From positions 1-49,350 of the forward strand of contig DVEG01000002.1 of the NCBI GenBank assembly GCA_015295835.1: a stretch of DNA of 49,350 bases, read 5' to 3'. The notes under the pieces were generated by a model. The model saw nothing but the letters and a program-made list of their open reading frames with translations. It did not search any database and was not told the DNA's origin. The stretch comes from Oscillatoriaceae cyanobacterium M7585_C2015_266. Lineage in GTDB: Bacteria > Cyanobacteriota > Cyanobacteriia > Cyanobacteriales > Oscillatoriaceae. Below, piece by piece: positions 43,772 through 49,350 of this stretch (positions within the stretch are counted from its first letter, which is position 1; every line of letters begins with the position of its first letter). The translations under genes were made by a program, and so were the position numbers.

Positions 43772-45673
43772 TTACTTAGTTTCAGAGAATTCAGCGTCGA
43801 TCACGTCATCGCCACCAGAGGATTGAGAGCTGCCAGTGCTGCCGCCAGCAGTACCGCCGTTACTGCTGCTTCCAGCTTGCTGATAAATAGTGCTGCCGAT
43901 CGCATACAGAGCTTGTTGTAATTCTGGCGTCAGCGTCTTGATGCGATCGAAATCATCCTTACTGATAGCATCCCGCAAATCCTTAATCAACCCTTCAACC
44001 TTAGTCTTTTCAGCCGCAGGCACTTTATCGCCCAGCTCCTTCATCTGCTTTTCAGCTTGGTAAGTCAAGGAATCAGCCTGATTTTTGGCGTCTATACGTT
44101 CGCGGCGTTCTCTGTCTGCTTGAGCATTGCGTTCAGCTTCCTTCACCATCCGCTCAACTTCTTCTTTCGGCAGAGTAGAAGCGCCAGTGATGGTGATAGA
44201 TTGTTCTTTGCCAGTGCCTTTATCCTTAGCGGTGACATTGAGAATGCCGTTAGCGTCGATATCGAAGGTAACTTCTATTTGAGGCACACCGCGGGGAGCG
44301 GGAGGAATTCCGTCGAGGCGGAATTGACCGAGACTTTTGTTATCTGCAGCCATTGGCCGCTCACCTTGGAGGATGTGGATTTCCACATTAGTTTGCCCAT
44401 CGACAGCGGTTGAGAAGATTTCCGACTTTTTGGTAGGGATAGTAGTGTTGCGGGGAATAATTGTAGTCATTACGCCGCCGAGGGTTTCCACACCCAGAGA
44501 TAGCGGGGTGACATCCAGCAGCAAGATATCTTTTACTTCACCGGCGAGTACCCCGGCTTGAATCGCAGCGCCAACGGCTACCACTTCATCGGGGTTGACG
44601 CTTTGGTTAGGCTCTTTACCCAACATGCGTCTGACGAGATCTTGCACTGCCGGAATTCGGGTAGAACCGCCAACGAGTACCACTTCATCGATCGCTGCTT
44701 TATCTAGTTTGGCATCGCGGAGGGCGTTTTCCACTGGCACACGGCAGCGATCAATCAAATCGGCACAAAGTTCTTCAAATTTTGCCCGCGTCAGGGTCAT
44801 TTCTAGATGTTTTGGCCCATCTTGTGTAGCGGTGATAAAGGGTAAGTTAATTTCTGTTTGCGTGACACTAGAGAGTTCGATTTTCGCTTTTTCTGCCGCT
44901 TCCGTCAGCCGTTGCAGGGCTTGTCTGTCTTTGCGCAAGTCGATGCCTTCAGCTTTGCGGAAGGATTCGGCGAGGTAATCGACAATCTTTTTGTCGAAGT
45001 CGTCGCCGCCGAGGTGGGTATCCCCAGAGGTGGCGAGTACTTCAAATACGCCGTCACCAACTTCTAGGATGGATACGTCGAAGGTACCGCCGCCCAAGTC
45101 AAATACGAGGATGGTTTCGTTGGTTTTTTTGTCTAACCCATAGGCGAGGGAAGCGGCGGTAGGTTCGTTAATGATCCGCAGCACTTCTAAACCTGCTATT
45201 TTACCTGCGTCTTTGGTAGCTTGACGCTGGGAGTCGTTGAAGTATGCGGGAACGGTGATTACGGCTTGGGTTACGGTTTCGCCGAGGTATTTACTGGCAT
45301 CTTCTACCAGTTTGCGCAGTACTTGAGCGGAGATTTCTTCTGGGGCGAATTGTTTGCCTACGGCGGGGCAGTCTAGTCTGACGTTGCCGTTGACGTTGAG
45401 AACTTTATAGGAGACTTCAGTTGTTTCGTGAGTTACTTCGTCAAAACGGCGACCTATGAAACGTTTGACCGAGTAGAATGTGTTCTCGGGGTTCATTACT
45501 GCTTGACGCTTGGCGATTTGGCCAACCAAGCGATCGCCATTTTTAGTGAAAGCCACGACTGAAGGTGTGGTTCGGAATCCTTCTGCATTTGCAATTACGG
45601 TGGGTTTACCACCTTCCATAACGGCAACGCATGAGTTCGTCGTACCTAAGTCAATTCCAACTACTTTTCCCAT
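43772..45673 (-). CDS. dnaK: molecular chaperone DnaK (Hsp70)
   Basis: A 633-aa Hsp70. The nucleotide-binding domain has [16 protein letters not shown] (start), [30 protein letters not shown]-type phosphate loops and [11 protein letters not shown]. The linker is followed by the substrate-binding domain ([21 protein letters not shown]) and the disordered tail ending near [13 protein letters not shown] chose ATG 45673 ([10 protein letters not shown]). The upstream ATG at 45691 adds MEPDAP, which is unusual. Monocistronic here: no dnaJ or grpE nearby. A perfect terminator follows. Cyanobacteria often carry several dnaK genes; which type this is cannot be said. Confidence 0.97.
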   Translation of the reverse strand: MGKVVGIDLGTTNSCVAVMEGGKPTVIANAEGFRTTPSVVAFTKNGDRLVGQIAKRQAVMNPENTFYSVKRFIGRRFDEVTHETTEVSYKVLNVNGNVRLDCPAVGKQFAPEEISAQVLRKLVEDASKYLGETVTQAVITVPAYFNDSQRQATKDAGKIAGLEVLRIINEPTAASLAYGLDKKTNETILVFDLGGGTFDVSILEVGDGVFEVLATSGDTHLGGDDFDKKIVDYLAESFRKAEGIDLRKDRQALQRLTEAAEKAKIELSSVTQTEINLPFITATQDGPKHLEMTLTRAKFEELCADLIDRCRVPVENALRDAKLDKAAIDEVVLVGGSTRIPAVQDLVRRMLGKEPNQSVNPDEVVAVGAAIQAGVLAGEVKDILLLDVTPLSLGVETLGGVMTTIIPRNTTIPTKKSEIFSTAVDGQTNVEIHILQGERPMAADNKSLGQFRLDGIPPAPRGVPQIEVTFDIDANGILNVTAKDKGTGKEQSITITGASTLPKEEVERMVKEAERNAQADRERRERIDAKNQADSLTYQAEKQMKELGDKVPAAEKTKVEGLIKDLRDAISKDDFDRIKTLTPELQQALYAIGSTIYQQAGSSSNGGTAGGSTGSSQSSGGDDVIDAEFSETK

Positions 45674-45865
45674 AGGGGCGTCCGGCTCCAATCACTACAA
45701 AAATTTGCTCTGTATTAGTGTTTTTTTGGGATACAAAAGACTTCTAATCTTATTGCATCCAGTTTGTTTAGAAGCACTCAGCAGCAGGGTGCGATGGCGG
45801 CAAAAAGTCATATACATCTTTCTTCTATATACTGTGCCCGATCTGACTTTTTGTTGAAGGCGTGT

Positions 45866-46243
45866 TTACCGAACCTGAGATAGGGCGGTTTGCATGTCAC
45901 CGCTGCCAGAGCGCCCGCAATAGCTGCTGGAGTAGATACCCCATCTATTAGGGCTATTAACTGGCAGTTTGGCGGGTTGTAAAGTTTCTGTCTCACTTAA
46001 GTTTAGTTTCACCAGGGTAAGAATGCTGTCTTTTAAATTCGTTGAGTATTGGCTCTTGCTCAGTTCAACACTACCATAGCGGAATTCTGAGTGGAAAACG
46101 CCTTGCGTCTGTATTTGTTTCGATGGTATAAGCCTGCTCGCAACTGTATTCCCACTAGCTTGCACGTTTAAATCTTTTCTTTCTCTCCCCTGTAAGAGCT
46201 GCAAAATAATCGCTTTTTGCAAATTCTTTATTTGTATTCGCAT
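45866..46243 (-). CDS. hypothetical protein, doubtful
   Basis: A 125-aa frame from ATG 46243, with no ribosome-binding site visible. It has no recognisable domain. The N-terminus is amphipathic (IKNLQKAIILQLLQGRERKD), the middle is polar and rich in Ser and Gln, and the end reads RWGIYSSSYCGRSGSGDM. Absence of a shadow partner and reasonable amino-acid composition keep it possible. I do not propose a function. Confidence 0.35.
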   Translation of the reverse strand: MRIQIKNLQKAIILQLLQGRERKDLNVQASGNTVASRLIPSKQIQTQGVFHSEFRYGSVELSKSQYSTNLKDSILTLVKLNLSETETLQPAKLPVNSPNRWGIYSSSYCGRSGSGDMQTALSQVR

Positions 46244-46354
46244 GCCGTGATTTTTAAATTTTTTTTGAAAATTTTGTTAACAGTTATATATTTGATTTTT
46301 ATATTTGCCCATAGCCGGCGAGCAGCTGCAGTAAATATTATTTAATTTTAGAAA

Positions 46355-46525
46355 TTGTTGCAATTTAATTCTCTAATCTGTATTACACTTGTATTTGCCC
46401 TTCTTAGTGATTGGGATATCTACAAGAACTATTGCAGCCGATGCGACTTAGGTGATATCCGTATTCGGGGTGCGATTCATGCTCCCGCGCCAGATTTTGG
46501 CCCTCCTCCACCGGCCCACTTTTAA
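46355..46525 (+). CDS. possible short frame ending in a Pro-rich tail, doubtful
   Basis: From TTG 46355 a 56-residue frame ends ...GAIHAPAPDFGPPPPAHF then TAA, with a short hydrophobic stretch near the start (LICITLVFALL). No ribosome-binding site. The composition suggests the tail of a lost exported protein; whether it relates to the TpsB partner 350 bp downstream is unknown. Confidence 0.2.
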   Translation: MLQFNSLICITLVFALLSDWDIYKNYCSRCDLGDIRIRGAIHAPAPDFGPPPPAHF

Positions 46526-46880
46526 AAGTTAAATTTTAATAACAATCTTTATAAAATTTAAAATCCTCTTGCCACTGGTTTAATATGAATGATAACTTCT
46601 AATTTAAGTATTATTTAATGCCTCCACATTAGCGTGCAATTTACTGCCCTCGTGTTCGCAGTATGCGCTACCCTAAAAAAGTGCCACATTCTGGAATTTT
46701 TAAATGGCAGTTTAAACGGGTATTTTGATGGCAGTTTAAAAAAGTGAAAATTTAGAAAGGGTAGCATCTCATTTGGCACTAAATTTTGTAAAAAATGCTA
46801 GGGATGTGTTCAAACAGAAACGAAGTAAATTTCTCAGCTAATTATATTTTTAAGAGGCTCCAGATAGGAGGTTCTGTACA

Positions 46881-48701
46881 ATGAACGATAAAAAAAGTAA
46901 ACGACTAAATGCGGAAAGTAGGATGGATAACAGAAAAAACAATAATAAATTTTCTAATTTTTATTTATTGTTCCTCACATTAAAGCTCTCACTTTTAACA
47001 ATTTGTTTACTATTTATAGGTTGTGTTGGGATTGATGTACTACCCTTGTCAGCCCAACAAGTTGATCCAATTCGTATTCCCAATCCGATTCCTCTACCTG
47101 AACCAACACCACCGCCTGTGCCGCCCTTACTACCGCCCCAGTTGCCTCCCCCTGAAGAATTGCTTCAACCTCCTACGACAGCACCGAAACCGCAGGAAGA
47201 ACCACCATTAGGTGTTCCGGAAACGATTCGGGTGGAACGATTCAAGTTTGAGGGTAACACGGCTTTCAGCGAAAAAGAACTAGCCGAAGTTACTAAAGCT
47301 TTTGTAGGTAAAGATTTGACGTTTGCTGAACTCCTGCAAGCGCGCTCAGCAGTCACCAAGCACTACATAGATGCAGGTTACATTACCTCTGGTGCATTCA
47401 TTCCGCCTCAAACCTTAGAGGGAGAAACAGTAACAATTCAAGTGGTGGAAGGAGAATTAGAAGGGATTGAAGTAAAAGGCACTAATCGCCTTAGAGCTGA
47501 ATATGTAAGCTCTCGATTAGCAAGAGCCGCTCGTAAGCCCCTGAATGTCAATCGCCTTCTAGAAGCTTTGCAAGTACTCCAACTTAACCCTCTGATCAAA
47601 AATCTTTCTGCCGAATTGTCGGCGGGTTCACGCCCAGGCAGTAGTTTACTAGAAGTCACTATCAGCGAAGCCGATAGTTTTGATATACAGTTAAGAGCAG
47701 ATAACGGGCGCACGCCCAGCGTCGGCAGTTTCCGACGCCAAGTAGAAGTCAGGGAAGACAACTTACTGGGATTTGGAGATGCCGTTAGTCTAGCTTTTAC
47801 CAATACCGATGGCAGTAACGAGTGGGTTTTCAACTACACGGTGCCTTTCAATTCCCGCAACGGCACAGTGAATTTTTCCTTTTCTCGTACTAGCAGCCAA
47901 ATTATCGAGCCGCCTTTTGATCAAGTAGATATTGAGGCAAAGTCTCGCAATTTTGAAGTATCTATTCGCCAACCTTTGATTCAAACGCCGACGCAAGAGC
48001 TGGCAGTGGGTTTGACGGGTACGCGTAGAGAAAGCGACACTACCCTGCTGAATACGCCTTTTCCCCTTTCTCCGGGAGCTAATGAACTTGGGCAAACTCG
48101 TGTCACAGCGTTGCGATTTTTTCAAGAGTGGACACAGCGGGATTCTCAACAAGTTTTTGCAGCACGTTCTCAGTTTAGTATTGGGCTGGGATGGCGGGCG
48201 ACAGTGAATGATGAACCTCCCGATAGTCGTTTTTTTGGTTGGCGGGGGCAGGTGCAGTGGTTGCGGCAATTGGCTCCCGATACGCTGTTGCTGCTTAGGG
48301 GCGATATGCAGCTTGCTACTCGCGCCCTTTTGCCGCTAGAGCAATTTGGGTTGGGGGGGCTGGAAAGCGTGCGGGGCTACCGCCAGGATTCTGTGCTCAG
48401 CGATAATGGTGTTTTTGCTTCGGCAGAATTGCGGCTACCGATTTATCGGTTACCCCGTCAGCAGGGAGTTTTGCAGGTGACGCCGTTTTTGGATTTTGGC
48501 ACTGCCTGGAATAGTTCTGGAAAAGAGGCGCCGGAAAATAACATGTTGCTTTCTCTGGGTTTGGGTTTGCGGTTGCAGTTGGGCGAGCGCTTCACAGCTC
48601 GTTTGGACTATGGTATTCCTCTAATTCACGTTCCCTCTGGCGACAGAACCTGGCAAGAAAACGGCTTGTATTTTTCGCTCGTCGGCAGTCCTTTTGATTG
48701 A
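46881..48701 (+). CDS. ShlB/FhaC/HecB family two-partner-secretion transporter (TpsB)
   Basis: TpsB proteins are 16-strand outer-membrane barrels that export a large TpsA partner. The 606-aa protein has a long hydrophobic leader (26-48), a Pro-rich segment (68-112), POTRA domains (about 116-192: RFKFEGNTAFSEKELAEV, GYITSGAFIPPQTLEGETV; and 193-262) and a barrel ending with GLGGLESVRGYRQDSVLSDNG, the conserved VRGYR motif of the pore loop. A strong AGGAGG 9 nt before the ATG supports the start. No TpsA gene is visible on either side in this window. Confidence 0.92.
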   Translation: MNDKKSKRLNAESRMDNRKNNNKFSNFYLLFLTLKLSLLTICLLFIGCVGIDVLPLSAQQVDPIRIPNPIPLPEPTPPPVPPLLPPQLPPPEELLQPPTTAPKPQEEPPLGVPETIRVERFKFEGNTAFSEKELAEVTKAFVGKDLTFAELLQARSAVTKHYIDAGYITSGAFIPPQTLEGETVTIQVVEGELEGIEVKGTNRLRAEYVSSRLARAARKPLNVNRLLEALQVLQLNPLIKNLSAELSAGSRPGSSLLEVTISEADSFDIQLRADNGRTPSVGSFRRQVEVREDNLLGFGDAVSLAFTNTDGSNEWVFNYTVPFNSRNGTVNFSFSRTSSQIIEPPFDQVDIEAKSRNFEVSIRQPLIQTPTQELAVGLTGTRRESDTTLLNTPFPLSPGANELGQTRVTALRFFQEWTQRDSQQVFAARSQFSIGLGWRATVNDEPPDSRFFGWRGQVQWLRQLAPDTLLLLRGDMQLATRALLPLEQFGLGGLESVRGYRQDSVLSDNGVFASAELRLPIYRLPRQQGVLQVTPFLDFGTAWNSSGKEAPENNMLLSLGLGLRLQLGERFTARLDYGIPLIHVPSGDRTWQENGLYFSLVGSPFD

Positions 48702-48836
48702 TCTGTTTCACTTTTTTGTTTCTATTATGGTAAAAAAGGGGAGGTCGATTATCAAAGGTTAAATTTAGGGTTTAACTAAAAAAGCAGAAAGTGCGCTCGC
48801 ACACTAAACCCAGTCTCACTCATCAACGGCCATAAA

Positions 48837-49350
48837 CTAAACACTATCTGGCTCTACTCCCATCGCCCGCAACCGTTCTGCGAGACGTTCAGCCCGCTGA
48901 CGAAAAGCTTCAGCCCTTTGGCGTTCCTGTTCAGCCCGCTGTTCAGCCTGTTCAGCCCGCTGACGAAAAGCTTCAGCCCGCTGACACTCTTGCTCAGCCC
49001 TTTGGCGAAAAGCTTCAGCCTGCCGTTCAGCCTGTTCAGCCCGCTGCTGTGCCGCTTCCTCCGGTAACAGCACCAGATTCCCTTCTGGTTCGTAAAACCG
49101 CAACCACACCGCCGATTCCCCTTCTATCGTTCCCTCCCAAGTTCCCAGCCAAAACCCCAAAGTCTCGCACCATAGCCTCCCCTGTTCGTTAGGCACTAAC
49201 GGCTGATACCCACAGCCAAGATGCAAATGCCAGCCCTGTAAAGAATTCGGCTCAAAAGGATCAAAGACAAAATAATCCGGCGTTCTAAAAATCTGCTCGT
49301 AAATATCTTTCTTAATTCCCTTATCTATATGAGCTGTACTCGGTGACATC
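48837..49350 (-). CDS. Uma2 family endonuclease-like protein, 5' end outside the window
   Basis: The visible part starts just after the usual EVxSPST core: SPSTAHIDKGIKKDIYEQI, TPDYFVFDP and GYQPLVPNEQGRLWCETLGFWLGTWEG are characteristic of Uma2/DUF820 proteins, PD-(D/E)XK-like and abundant in cyanobacteria. The Met at 49349 is internal, so the true N-terminus lies beyond the edge. The C-terminal third is a coiled coil of RAEQERQRAEAFRQ-type units, encoded by imperfect repeats at about 48890-49050. Function in cells is not established. Confidence 0.88.
   Translation of the reverse strand, partial: MSPSTAHIDKGIKKDIYEQIFRTPDYFVFDPFEPNSLQGWHLHLGCGYQPLVPNEQGRLWCETLGFWLGTWEGTIEGESAVWLRFYEPEGNLVLLPEEAAQQRAEQAERQAEAFRQRAEQECQRAEAFRQRAEQAEQRAEQERQRAEAFRQRAERLAERLRAMGVEPDSV
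48890..49050 (-). repeat. imperfect repeats encoding the Uma2 coiled-coil tail
   Basis: Units of the type CAGCCCGCTGACGAAAAGCT recur, encoding RAEAFRQRAEQ-type heptads. They vary in length, so the region is likely prone to expansion and contraction. Confidence 0.75.

Larger units (their letters stand above)
45674..46880. other. 1.2-kb region of doubtful coding content before the TpsB gene
   Basis: Only weak coding candidates occur (45866-46243 minus and 46355-46525 plus). The sequence is AT-rich from ~46240 to 46880. ATGGCAGTTTAAA occurs twice (46704-46716 and 46728-46740). No strong terminator, tRNA or mobile-element sign was seen. The TpsB promoter must lie in the last part. Confidence 0.5.

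Overview
The window looks like the chromosome of a filamentous cyanobacterium, probably Oscillatoriales (Microcoleus/Oscillatoria-like). The evidence is many HIP1 octamers (GCGATCGC), green-lineage or cyanobacterial families (CGLD27/DUF1230, TLP40-type cyclophilin, Mo-nitrogenase C-terminal-domain protein, cyanobacterial RNase J), the cyanobacterial asd-dapA-rnj and tig-clpP-clpX neighbourhoods, and an initiator tRNA gene with a group I intron. Taxonomy was judged by eye only.

Layout. 1-4.1 kb: the 3' end of a 5S rRNA and its terminator, a degraded second 5S tail with a frameshifted nuclease remnant between the two, recR on the minus strand with an apparent GTT start, a decayed beta-helix gene, and a Mo-nitrogenase C-terminal-domain protein. 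4.1-8.1 kb: asd, dapA and rnj on the minus strand. 8.1-9.05 kb: a gene-free kilobase with a perfect 38-bp tandem repeat next to about 240 nt of strongly self-complementary sequence, the best candidate here for an undescribed RNA. 9.07-14.2 kb: the protein-quality-control set tig, clpP, clpX, then an alpha/beta hydrolase. 14.3-17.0 kb: a TonB-like protein and cobI. 17.2-17.8 kb: a vapBC toxin-antitoxin pair with a perfect operator palindrome. 17.9-23.5 kb: an SRPBCC-like protein, hslO (Hsp33), a 749-aa repeat membrane protein, a pirin and a TlyA-type methyltransferase.

23.5-29.9 kb is mainly minus strand: two neighbouring DUF697-type GTPases, tRNA-fMet(CAT) with a 244-nt intron, asparaginase II, and a compact yqeK-rsfS-CGLD27 set. 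30.0-31.3 kb: a WcaI-type glycosyltransferase. 32.1-35.1 kb: an HTH-like protein, a lipoprotein, an unknown protein and queE. 35.1-40.4 kb: a small membrane protein, a lumenal-type cyclophilin, efp-accB, an ArsR-type regulator, a GerMN protein and a DUF2993 protein. 41.0-45.7 kb: proS, an acetoacetate-decarboxylase-like protein and dnaK. 45.7-46.9 kb holds little recognisable. 46.9-48.7 kb: an orphan two-partner-secretion transporter (TpsB). 48.8 kb to the edge: a Uma2-family protein cut by the window end.

Most genes are housekeeping. The unusual material is at 0.9-4 kb (decayed genes), 8.3-9 kb (structured DNA/RNA), 26.7-27.1 kb (intron-bearing tRNA) and 45.7-46.9 kb (near-empty region before the TpsB gene). 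No complete insertion sequence, transposase, integrase or CRISPR array was seen.
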